Shown here: positions 46,161 through 56,242 of the stretch, piece by piece
Position numbering within the stretch: position 1 is the first letter of the stretch
Layout of the letters: each line of letters opens with the position of its first letter
NCBI RefSeq assembly: GCF_001949145.1
Contig: NW_019091434.1
Coordinates: 1,090,959-1,154,958 of the forward strand
DNA length: 64,000 nt
Source of the DNA: Acanthaster planci
Lineage: Eukaryota > Echinodermata > Asteroidea > Valvatida > Acanthasteridae
Direction: 5' to 3'
Translations under genes and position numbers: made by a program
The notes under the pieces: generated by a model
What the model was told of the DNA's origin: nothing
What the model saw: the letters and a program-made list of their open reading frames with translations, nothing else
The model's database searches: none

Positions 46161-48149
46161 CGTATTTGTCAATCTTCAAACTGGATATGGCAAAGTTTCA
46201 AATACCAGGACGCACCGTGCAAAGACATCATGAACGTAGCCTAGACATGCTCGGACTATTTAGCCCCCAAAACACAATTGGTTCAGAGAAATGTGAATAA
46301 TTCATAAATATTAGCATATTGAATAATTCAGATAACCACTAGAAACAAAGCTCCAAAGGTGCTTGCGGCGGCGCGTACAGTCCACGACTCACACAGCTCG
46401 GCAAATGCATGCGCATGCAGGGTTAATTTTGGGCTTGCATGCAGTTCGTCATGCGGTCTTGACTATCCATTTCGCCGCGGGTGCCTTGATCAAAGGCTAG
46501 GATGTTGTAGGATCGCACCACATCCGAGCCGTCACTATTTTCTGCTCGGTAGGAAAAGAACGTGAAAATCACAACTAACCAAATCAAATACTCAAATCGA
46601 TTCACAGATCGACTCAGTTGTACACTCAGTCGAAAGGAATTTACAAGGCAAAAGCATTCATTAAACTTTGAGATATTACATAACTAAAAAGCTCTGTGTA
46701 AAGATAATCTTCCTATTAATGGGTTTGGTCCCATGAATTCATACTATAGTATACATTCTGCTTTGACTACGTCCTGCCCTTGCATGGCTTGGAATAATCG
46801 ACGGAGATCGAACACTTTCACGAGTCAGTGACAGCTTTAAAGGCTGAAGCTCATTTGAAACTGGTCTATTTTAAAGGAAAACAATCGAGAGCAAATGCGG
46901 ATTAAGAGTGCTGGGTCTGACGGGAGACTCTAAAGCCTTGTGGCGACAGCACTTACATTGGGAACCGAGAGGCAATTTCCACAAACGTCAACCCCAAAAT
47001 TACAACTTGGTGGTTATTGTTTGCAAACAAAAGAAAGGTTCATAGAACTCATAGACTCTAGAAGTCTTTGAACTCAGTCAGTTTACTGCAATATCGAGCC
47101 TCATGTCTTCCATTAGAATTTCCCTGAAAACATTTTATCTGTTCTTAGTGTTGAGGCAATTAAAGATGTATATTTCGTCTTGGTAGCTCTCAAGTAAAAC
47201 GTTAAAGATTTCGTTCATAACGCTGGCAATAAAAATGAAACCTTGATGTATAATTATTAATATTTAACTTGAATTCAGACGTGGCAGTCAACTTGAAAAG
47301 AAACAAGATACATTTGATGCATAAAGTTAGGCTCAATATTTTACTTTCTTCGTGGTACTCAACTAGTTTATTACACATTATGGTGTATTGCATATAGGGA
47401 GAGAGTTCCGTATACATGTACGGACGCCACATATTTTCAGTAAATTTTGATTAGCTATGAGATATTATTAGATGTATTAGATATATATTAGATATGTGAC
47501 GGACTTTTCCATTACAAAATGACTGGATTCACGCGAACTGGCGCAAAGATTTGGTTCAAATTCAAACTTAGTTTACAAATGATACGGCGGATTTCAAATT
47601 TGTGCAAGCTATTAAGCGATTAAGACACTCTTCTTCTTTATATAAATCTAATTTTTATAAGCAGGAAAACTTATTTTTAATAGAAATCGATCAAGATCGG
47701 CAACACTCAATGCATTTTAGGTGACAAATAAAACAATTTGAGGTAATTTAAAACTGAGTTTTTCATTGCATTTTCTGACACAGGGCACAAAATCAATGCT
47801 ACTGAAAAATAAAATCATTTAGATTTGTCATGAAAACTTTATCATTTTGCTTGGTTTCCTGAAAATTCTTTAACAAAGACGACGCCTCATTTTGCGACCA
47901 GAGCGCGCGAAATCAGACATAGCCTGGTGCTACGTTGTTAAGTGCAAATCCTGCTCGCGCAGTTTGGTAATGAGCGCCATGAACATACACGTGAACTTTC
48001 GGAACGGTAAAATGGCTGCCACTGTACTTCCGGTAGCCTCAACGACGTCCATATCACGAATGCTACATTGCTTGTCCAGATTTTATTATGCGTCCGTACG
48101 TGCTGACAGCGTGAGAATTTGCCTTGAGCAGAAGCACCCCCTCATCGGT
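46161..48149. other. intergenic, no gene recognised
   Basis: AT-rich from 46600 to 47850, no supported gene; CpG frequency rises from about 47880. Confidence 0.4.
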
Positions 48150-48270
48150 TGTAAAGAGCCATATGGTCGGGTAGTGTTCGTTTGTTGATAACGACGCTAC
48201 CGTAACACTTGCCTTTCATAGTGGTTTGTGAACCAGCGAACTGCAGTTCCGTTCTCACATAGGCTGAGTT
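48150..48270 (+). repeat. dispersed repeat H, copy 1
   Basis: AAAGAGCCATATGGTCGGG, GCTACCGTAACACTTGCCTT and GTGAACCAGCGAACTGCAGT align in order with 49028-49135. GAGTTCGGGCGG at 48272 recurs inverted at 48840, beyond the gap. Confidence 0.5.
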
Positions 48271-48405
48271 CGGGCGGCTTGTTTTCGTATCACGAACAGC
48301 TCGAATTGTTGTTTGTGGGTCGGCCGCTCGAACGCTGGTAACGTACAACCGGTTATCGCTACTAGTTACTTGTACCATGCAAGCAACATACAACAAACAT
48401 GCAAC

Positions 48406-48526
48406 ATGGCGGCGTCCTGGTACATTCTCCGAGAGTTATTGTTTGAGCAAACTTCTTTTCCATTTAAAAAATCATATCTGTCATGGAAAATTATTGATGT
48501 TAAAACTTTCCATTGTCTCCAGTTTT
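48406..48526 (+). CDS. candidate first exon, gene unknown
   Basis: ATG in a good context (CAACATGGCGGCG) after a CpG-rich stretch. The frame reads MAASWYILRELLFEQTSFPF then KKSYLSWKIIDVK and TFHCLQF, and a GTAAGC donor lies at 48527. The frame would stop at 48538 if not spliced. The assembly gap starts 19 bases later, so no second exon can be checked. It lies within a repeat-flanked segment and may be fortuitous. Confidence 0.22.
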
Positions 48527-48545
48527 GTAAGCCATCTTAGTTTTT

Positions 48546-48790
48546 NNNNNNNNNNNNNNNNNNNNNNNNNNNNNNNNNNNNNNNNNNNNNNNNNNNNNNN
48601 NNNNNNNNNNNNNNNNNNNNNNNNNNNNNNNNNNNNNNNNNNNNNNNNNNNNNNNNNNNNNNNNNNNNNNNNNNNNNNNNNNNNNNNNNNNNNNNNNNNN
48701 NNNNNNNNNNNNNNNNNNNNNNNNNNNNNNNNNNNNNNNNNNNNNNNNNNNNNNNNNNNNNNNNNNNNNNNNNNNNNNNNNNNNNNNNNN
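48546..48790. other. assembly gap (245 N)
   Basis: Run of N flanked by inverted copies of GAGTTCGGGCG-type sequence, consistent with a collapsed repeat. Confidence 1.
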
Positions 48791-49024
48791 AGACCAGGTT
48801 TCACAGGTTAGTATCTAGTCATTTCCGTCAAGAACAGGTCGCCCGAACTCGACCTATATAGAGCTTCCCTTCTTAGGAAAATTGCGCCCTCTCTTGATCT
48901 CGTTTGGTCCCCGCTTATTCAGAACGGTGATAGTCACATTGGGAACTAATAGAATAACCGGTGTGACAGTTCGATATGTAGTAGTTGAATGTAATCCTCC
49001 TTTAGCGGAAGCACATTTTAATCG

Positions 49025-49140
49025 GTTTAAAAGAGCCATGTTGGTCGGGAGTGTCCATTCTACTGGTAGCCTCAACGCAACCTGAAAGTGTGCATTTCAT
49101 TCTAGTTAGTGAACTAGCGAAGTGCATTTCCGACAAAAGG
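49025..49140 (+). repeat. dispersed repeat H, copy 2
   Basis: AAAAGAGCCATGTTGGTCGG, GGTAGCCTCAACGCAACCTG and GTGAACTAGCGAAGTGCATT align in order with the segment at 48150-48270. Confidence 0.5.
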
Positions 49141-49149
49141 GTTCACTCT

Positions 49150-49335
49150 AGCAAATAAATTCTCATAGACACCAGTGCTTCATCCCTGTACTTCAAAATT
49201 TTTTTAAATAATCTCAACTCTCACAGGTGTTCAGGCTGCACAGAAAAATGATTAATAAGTTGTCTTTCATTTTCCTTTCAATATATAGTTGGTTGACCAA
49301 TGAGTTTTTGAAACATTCCCACCCACAGTAGACCA
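49150..49335 (+). repeat. dispersed repeat D, copy 2
   Basis: AAATAAATTCTCATAGACAC at 49157 and CTCTCACAGGTGTTCAGGCT near 49220 match the two ends of the element at 44170-44565, here in direct order and without the central portion. Confidence 0.65.
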
Positions 49336-49368
49336 CACCGCGGAGTCCACACAGTACGTGGAGTATCA

Positions 49369-49425
49369 AGTTCGTAAGTGTGACGCCACTTCAGTTTAAA
49401 CCACGCCCACTGCACAAGATACACG
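49369..49425 (+). repeat. dispersed repeat G, copy 2
   Basis: GTTCGTAAGTGTGACGCCAC then TTTAAACCACGCCCACTGCA; partner of 37222-37275. Confidence 0.5.
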
Positions 49426-50746
49426 ACTATCGCAGGTACGTTAGTTCGCGGTCAATTGTCGTTATTTTTTCTTTTGATTTTACGGGTCAAGTCACCCTGA
49501 AAGACTCTTCTACAAAACTTTTCAGCCTGAAAAGCCTGAATTTAACATACTTTTATGTATTTTGTGTCTTGACTCCTTACTTTCAATAGTCTGATCGTAT
49601 TAAGAATTGAAGCTGACACACACAGCGTCGTTTTCAAACGCGGAATTGCGCAGATCGATGCTAAAAGCGTCGTATTGGAATCCCTCTATTGCATTCAAAT
49701 CGCTCAGAATTAGAAGCTGCAAGTCCAGGCCAGAGTGTCGGTGCAATAAACCTCTTCAAATCTCTTCAAATCCCCCAATTTCATGTTCTAACAATATTAT
49801 TATCTGAGCCTGGCGGACGTATTTCCAGGCTATTTATGTGGATGTATCCTAAAAGAGCCTTCGTTGCTAAAAAAATTGCGTCCTTTCTTGGCCCTGCACG
49901 GGGCTCATAATAAACATCGCATTTTCGGGGACCTGCACTTCCTTTCAAACTTTTGGTTTATTTTCCGTCACATTCCGTTTGTCTTGAGTCAATCAACACA
50001 AATTACAAAGTACGAGAAAATAAGTCCTCACAATAAAAAGGCATGCATTTGAGCTCTTTAAATGTTTTGAATATACAAATCATTGTGCATTTCTGTTTTT
50101 AAATAATGTGTTTCATATCAACTTCCATATTAAGAACTTAAGTAAGACAAAGTTATGATTATTCGGTTTTTATTTACATTGAAGTTATTTTCAAGTAAAA
50201 TAACTTGACACGAGACAGAATTAAAACTTCATAGTTCTCTGAAATCATTTCACATTGAATAACCATAACGACGTTGAACAAACATTGAGCTAAATATAAA
50301 GCGGTTGCACAGGTTGTACAATTATGTTGTTTCAGGTTGGGCTTATGATGAATGCTTCTGGTGCGGTCGTTTTGTGCTTACAAATACCTGTTCAATGTTT
50401 GGGGCGACGACGTTCACAAAAAAGCAACGTATGAAGTTTAAACTGCCTGCAGTTCAAGGGAGGGATTCATTTACATGTAGTCGTTTGGAGAAGGCGTGTC
50501 CACCATTATAACATCCACACGTAAGTAAATAAGTGAAATTTGTTGAATACTGTTGACTCTGAATGGACAGCGTCTTGGTATTGAACGACTCGGCATGTAA
50601 TTGTGTTGGTAGCAAGATTAATTCGCCTCTAGAATGCTGTGCATGGCTGGGTATTATGTTTGGACTCAAAGAATCATTGCCCGGTAATGGCAGTTTGCAG
50701 GATTCAAGATGGCTGCCGTGTTGATCCCGAAGGGATCCATCCTAAG
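49426..50746. other. carbonic anhydrase 3' flank
   Basis: No gene. On the minus strand an AATAAA at 50174-50169 lies about 570 bases after the carbonic anhydrase stop and is a possible polyadenylation signal. Confidence 0.35.
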
Positions 50747-50881
50747 TTAGACGCGTAGCATACCCGCCGAGTGGAAAACCTTTCGCCCGTTGAGGGGCTG
50801 GGGCGGCCGGTAGTTGTTGACAATCGGAATGTCTGGAGAACTGCCAACGCGGTTCGACACAAGTGAACGGAAGACGTTCAG
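50747..50881 (-). CDS. carbonic anhydrase exon 8, terminal (residues 246-289)
   Basis: Acceptor CTCCTTTTCCAG, stop TAA at 50749-50747. Encodes LNVFRSLVSNRVGSS and NNYRPPQPLNGRKVFHSAG. Confidence 0.94.
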   Translation of the reverse strand: MNVFRSLVSNRVGSSPDIPIVNNYRPPQPLNGRKVFHSAGMLRV

Positions 50882-53800
50882 CTGGAAAAGGAGGGGGAAA
50901 GGAAAGCTGTATATTAGTGGGAATCCTGACATGGACAACGAAGCATATATTCTTCTTTCGTTTCTGGACCTGGCACGCCAGGGCAAATGGTCGGGCTCCA
51001 GTGACACTTGCATAACAATTACTTGAATCTGCATTACAGTGGAGTCAGGAGCTCATTTCACCACCCCTGCCATTGAAAAAAAAACTGTTGTGATTTCACA
51101 CTATTGTGTCAGTTACGGAATTAGAAATAAAACGTTACATAATCTTTCTACTGGAAACGGCATGTTTGGGATAGAAAATAGTGGTACAGCCGAGGATAAG
51201 ACAGGTGGACATAGTTCTACATGTTCTTCAAACTTTTATTTTTCCGGAGTCCACCAAAGCGTGCAAGCATTGACGCAGGGGAAGTCGGCTGAAGGGAAAT
51301 TACCTGATCTTGTGATATTCTGATCGGCATTTTGAAAACGGTCCACACCACAACCTCGTTACACGTCGGCGTTGTGAGCGATCCACGGTACCGGAAATAA
51401 GGCTGCATGATGCTGGTGCTTGGGAACAAGTTGGAGATCGGGAAGGGAGTGGCAAGATTGATACTGTTGCCTGGAATGCAAATACCAACAGGAAAATTAA
51501 CAGACTCCGAACGAGCATGAGCATGCGTTCCTTATCTAAGACTGAAAACGCCTCTCGTACGTTTGGAGTCCGGCAATGAATAAAGGCGACATTCTTAAGA
51601 TGTTTTAGACGTTGTTAGAAATCACTCTGTTCACTTGAGTGAACATTCAGCAAGAGAATTTGAGCTAGTTACTGCACTTTAATTAACATTCATCGGGAAT
51701 TACTCCAAATACAAAAATGAGACACTACCACTGAAAGGTAAGGTCGTTCATCTGTGTAGGGAAGGAAACATGCTTATAAATTGGCTGTGTACTTTATGTT
51801 GACGAATGATGAAGTTCGGTCATTCTTAGCAGAGGTGGACTTACCATCGTATTTCGTCTTCGAAAGAGCTTCCAAGAATGGAACAAATCCCGGGTTGTCT
51901 GAATCCTGAATCTGAGTGTGGAAGGTTGAAAAATATGTTGTGTGACTTCATTTCCAATCCAGTATTGCATGAGACTTTACAGATAGGACAATCAGTGTGT
52001 AGGTTCGGCACTTTGTAAGAATGGCTCCCTTCCGATGGGGAGAATGAGACGAAAGGAATTAGATAGGTCTTTCGGGATCACTCAGCGGGTAGACCAGGAT
52101 GACATTGGACTTACCTCTAGAAAAAATCCTAGCACTGCCAGTCCGTCAACCTTGTACGCAGCCTCGCTTACGGTGGAAAATCTCGTGTCATAAGTCACAA
52201 GGTGCATCTAATATGGAAGCGAAGAAACGTTGATGAAAATGGGCTTTTAGAATGTGTCAGAATCAACTAACTTAGGCGCGGCTAGGATCTCATATATGGG
52301 AAGTTGCTGTCGGGTGCTTAAATCGCGTGGGTGCGGTGGGGATATATCCGCAATGGATAACGGAGTGGGGGATAAATCCGCTAACGGAGTGGGGGTTGTA
52401 TTCTGCACTCCACCATGTTCTTACGATTTGTTGACACCAGTTTCATCCTTTTTTTTTACAGTGGTTTCACTGAATAATAAAAATGTAAATTTCTGTACCG
52501 TTTTTTTCCAATTTCGCTGTTTTTTATCTCTTTAAAACTGAATCGTGCTTTTTTATCATAAATTGAATTTAATTTGAAATATATTCGTTTAAAAATGTTC
52601 ATTGGTTTTACACACAAGGCCCTGGAGTTTGTTTGGCGTCCGGGTTTTTAAAATAAATATGAGCCGGGACTTTTTACTTATTGTTTTTATTTTCAAGACA
52701 GCCACCTTTTCTTTTATTCTCAACAACAAATTAGTGTTCCTGCAAGGTTTGGGAAATAGAAAAATGAAACTTGTTGGACAAGAAAACTGCAAATGCTTAA
52801 AGTACTTTTTAAGTTTGTTTATAGTCTGTAAAGCACGGTTTCACAAGAAGTAAAAACACGACAGCCGTTCCTATGGGTAGCGTGTAGAATTTTCAATCCC
52901 GTGGTCAAGCAGTCGGACACAGCCATGTACACCTGTACAGACATGCGTGAGGATTTCACAGCCGACTTCGTGACGTGAAAAAAAAACCCCGAGCGACACA
53001 GTCGAAAGCTAGAAGTTCTTGCACACAAAATTTTGGGGGGCGTCTGACATTGTGTTTTTCGTGTAATCTTGCCTGTGTTAAAAATGTGTTTTTTGCCTGT
53101 GTTTTTTATTTCGTCTGATACTTTCGGATCGGTGGAGACGTTTGGGTGGCTATCAATCGATTTCCAGGTTGATTTTTATTACTGCATGGGCAAAGCATCA
53201 ATTTTGTTCGTGAAAAAAAAGCTTCATGCAATACGGGCGATTCACAATAGTGCGCCTCCAAGAGTTTGCAACGCGTTCACGATTAACAGTGCGCGTAATC
53301 TGTCGACCCTTTCCAAACGTGCGTTGGGTCGACAGATTTCGCGCATTGTGATTGGTCAATGTGTTACAAACTCTTGGAGGCGCACTATTGTGAAACGCCT
53401 GTATTATTGCATAGGCCTCTTAAGATTCTTCATCTGAAATTCTCGGTGTATATATATACATATATAATAATACCTAAACCCCCAGTCTATGAAACAATCC
53501 GAGTTTACATTGCCTCAAGCCATTTTCCAGAGAAAAAAATCTTCGATTCTCAAGCAAAAATGATGCGTTGTATTGGGAGCATTTTTTTATCTCGAGTTGG
53601 CGAGGCGTGCTTAAGGAGCCCAGAGCACGTAGCCTAAAGTTATGACTCCAGTTTTGAAAGCTTCACCAATAACTCTACAACTTTTTGGTGTGGTCGCTTT
53701 ACCTCTGCAGGGAAACTCATTCCGTCAATGGTGTGCTCCGAACCTTGGTTGTCGGTACTGCCCCAGTGGAAATGGATCCCAGCTGCGCGGTACCGTCGAC

Positions 53801-56139
53801 CGGGTAGCCCGCCCCCAGACATCAAGTAGTCGCCGGTTAATTTGATCTGGGCTGCAAAGCAGGATCAGTCAATATCGTCACGCAAAGGTGAGTGAAATCT
53901 TGAAATGAAAGGTGTTTTGGGTATTGGTGTCCCCTCGAAATTTGGAAAAGTACACGGCATTTGTACACAAGACATCATTACTTTGCTTTCCGTTCCCCCC
54001 TTGAAAGAAGTCTTTGCAACCTCGGCGCTCCCTGATATTTTTCACCTTACAGTTCTGCGACTACTTTTGGGTGGGGCGGAAATTCAATTTGGTAGCACAT
54101 CGCTATACAGCAAGCGTGACGCTACTAGACAATCATCAAATATAACAGCTCGCACGTGTTAGTAATTCACTGGCTTTAAAAATAGACATCAAGCGGAAGT
54201 TGATTTTATTCCGCGTGAAGGGTCCCGTTCAGAGTGACTGACTCAGCTGGGTTCTATTTTGATAGATTGCTTTGACCATTTTTTTTAAATGACGATAATT
54301 GTTAAGAACAAAACACCCCAAACTAGCTGCCCAAAAGTACGAAATACACCAATGCAGTATTTTAAATGAAAACAGAAAGTACCGGTTAAGAGCACAGTAA
54401 TTTGAGTCACTGAAGTTGCTTGATAGCAATCCATAACGGATTAATTTCTGTGTTACTATGCTGTGTATCAAAATGAAACATCGCCCGTAGGATGGTGTAA
54501 GATCCAGTTCCAAAAACGCTCATAGGTTATAGAGGTGATGATCTTGCCGTTCGGGCACGAGAAAAGAAATGTCGAATTCAGAGGAAATTCTCTCAAACCC
54601 GGCCGTCGTTGAGTAAGTGTGAAGCGACGAGGATATACCCGAGAAGCCGTGCCAACACCCGTCTTATTTGTAGCTTGTATCACTCGTACGTCACAAACAC
54701 TTTTACGTGCCGTCAGATTGTAGCTTCACAGCTCTTACCACTGAGGCCGCCGTTCTGCACGGTGATCTTCGCCCCTCTCGGCGGGGTGGTACCAAACCCG
54801 ATCAGGTCAAAGGAGGCAGGGGTCATTTTGATCGCAGTACGCGGCGTAATGTTGATCGGTGACTGGGCAAGCCCAGAACAGTAAAGCGGGAAGATCTTCG
54901 GCCAGTAGTCGGTACCTAGACGGGTGGGAGGACAAAATCGAAAACAGAGAAAACGGCATCGTCAAAGACATAATGTAGGCCGTCTCACACTAGGCGAGAA
55001 TTGATGTCACATGCTGTAGTGAAATTTTCCCGTCACTTTGCGACGTTGCAAAGCGAACATTTGCCGTAAAGTCCCCCAAAATGAGTATGAATCTGGCCTA
55101 AGGCTTGACAGTGGTCCAACGACTTCTAAGTTTACACGAACGCTGAACTTCTTGTTGAAACGATTGAACCACGTGCTTAATCCAAGACTTTCGGTAGTGT
55201 AGTTGAAGTTGTAAAATTCAACGTTGACTGTGTAAATCTTCATAATATCAACTTACCTGGCTTTGTTTCCGGGTAACCCCATGGTACTGTATCTGAAATG
55301 TAAACATTAATAGACAATGTTATTTCATGCATCACAAAACAGAAACTTTATTAATTTAGTACACTGACTTGCGCTGGGGTGAGGACACAGAACAAAAGGT
55401 TTATACGAGGGAACAGAAACGCGGTTGAGTATCTAAGTCCAAGTCCTCGGTCGTTCGCAGAAATTTAAAAGCTTCTCATGTTTCATATTGGACTTGTCAA
55501 GACAAGGCACATGCCCAGACAACAGGACCTATAGTATCAGACCTGTTCGGACAAGAAGCAGCAAATCAAGCTCAGTGAGCGGTACTGGTGATAAGTTACA
55601 AGTCCACAAAATACCAGTAATATCAGGCTGTTCGTGCACTTTCATCTAATGAAGCGAAGAACTGAAATTGCTGACAATAATGAATATTAATGATGCAGTG
55701 ATAACAATGATTCCACGAGGTGAGAGATGAAACTAATGTTCGATTTCATGAGGCAATGTCTCTCACTCGGCATTTCACCTGTCACCTCATGAAATTATTC
55801 TTCCCGTTGCATGAGTGTGAAACATTCATTGTTTTATACAATACCTGCATAAATTCTCTTCTTTTAAGAGAACAAAATAGGTCCCGCACACGCGTACGCA
55901 CTAACGTCCGTCATTTTGCGAAATGGATTGCTGGGGTACTGGTTTCCGTCCCTACATTTTCCTCTTTCTAACTTGGAATCGGATATATAAAATGAGGAAG
56001 GGGAACAGTCAAGGAAAAGGAGATTCTATGCAATGGGTACCAGTACCGCTACAGGTGTTGTGTAATGGTGACCATTTTGATACTTACGGACAAATGGAAT
56101 GATAGCACATAATCCTGAGACGAACAATAGCAATTGCAT
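50747..56139 (-). CDS. secreted alpha-carbonic anhydrase (8 coding exons)
   Basis: Zinc enzyme interconverting CO2 and bicarbonate, here with a signal peptide (MQLLLFVSGLCAIIPFV) and so extracellular. Exons in transcript order: 56139-56088, 55292-55257, 54915-54739, 53851-53703, 52207-52115, 51905-51845, 51470-51304, 50881-50747. All are GT-AG with matching phases, giving 289 residues. Landmarks: CSGLAQSPINI (42-52), zinc ligands His115 and His117 in GIHFHWGSTDNQGSEHT, and His140 in EMHLVTYD. Glu127 and Thr222 (SLTTP) equal Glu106 and Thr199 of human CA II. Cys42 and Cys226 match the disulphide of extracellular isoforms. NYRPPQPLNGR closes the fold. Unusual: NGG replaces NGH, so the proton-shuttle His64 is Gly86, and CA II Gln92 is Gly113. 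No C-terminal hydrophobic anchor. A role in calcification or pH control is possible but not shown by the sequence. Confidence 0.95.
51304..51470 (-). CDS. carbonic anhydrase exon 7 (residues 190-245)
   Basis: Acceptor GCATTCCAG, donor GTAATT. Encodes YFRYRGSLTTPTCNEVVVWT; Thr222 and Trp232 are the active-site residues here and Cys226 is the likely disulphide partner. Confidence 0.95.
51845..51905 (-). CDS. carbonic anhydrase exon 6 (residues 170-190)
   Basis: Acceptor CAGATTCAG, donor GTAAGT. Encodes DSDNPGFVPFLEALSKTKYD, the family's D-x-x-NP-x-F segment. Confidence 0.92.
52115..52207 (-). CDS. carbonic anhydrase exon 5 (residues 139-169)
   Basis: Acceptor CATATTAG, donor GTAAGT. Encodes MHLVTYDTRFSTVSEAAYKV then DGLAVLGFFLE; holds the third zinc ligand His140. 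Confidence 0.95.
53227..53411. repeat. fold-back MITE family 1, copy 2 (carbonic anhydrase intron 4)
   Basis: Near-perfect inverted arms: TTCACAATAGTGCGCC at 53241 is complemented at 53379-53394, and the identity continues 28 bases inward. The outer ends are TGCAATA at 53227 and its complement at 53405-53411. The centre carries two inverted GTCGAC motifs. Same family as 15306-15457. Confidence 0.85.
53703..53851 (-). CDS. carbonic anhydrase exon 4 (residues 89-138)
   Basis: Acceptor GCTTTGCAG, donor GTAAAG. Carries zinc ligands His115 and His117 and the gatekeeping Glu127. Confidence 0.96.
54739..54915 (-). CDS. carbonic anhydrase exon 3 (residues 30-89)
   Basis: Acceptor CCCGTCTAG, donor GTAAGA. 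Encodes YWPKIFPLYCSGLAQSPINI and GAKITVQNGGLS. The NGG is the His64-to-Gly change. Confidence 0.92.
55257..55292 (-). CDS. carbonic anhydrase exon 2 (36 nt)
   Basis: Acceptor TTACATTTCAG, donor GTAAGT. Encodes HTVPWGYPETKP, the N-terminal WGY segment of mature alpha-CA. Confidence 0.85.
56088..56139 (-). CDS. carbonic anhydrase exon 1 (signal peptide)
   Basis: First ATG downstream of the TATA box. Encodes the hydrophobic leader and leaves one base before donor GTAAGT. Confidence 0.85.
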
Positions 56140-56234
56140 CGTTAGGCTGTGCCAGACTCCTCCAAAAATCCTGTTGCTTGATATGCTGATGGGGGGGCTG
56201 TCGATGAATAAGATCACTGACTAGATTCGTCGGG

Positions 56235-56242
56235 TTTTTATA
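56235..56242 (-). promoter_or_regulatory. TATA box of the carbonic anhydrase gene
   Basis: TATAAAAA on the minus strand, 96 bases upstream of the ATG. It predicts a start site near 56210 and a 5' leader of about 70 bases without an upstream ATG. Confidence 0.6.

Noticed and set aside
48377-48811. Long frames spanning the N runs (also 32013-32390)
   Set aside because: Open only because N codons cannot be read as stops.
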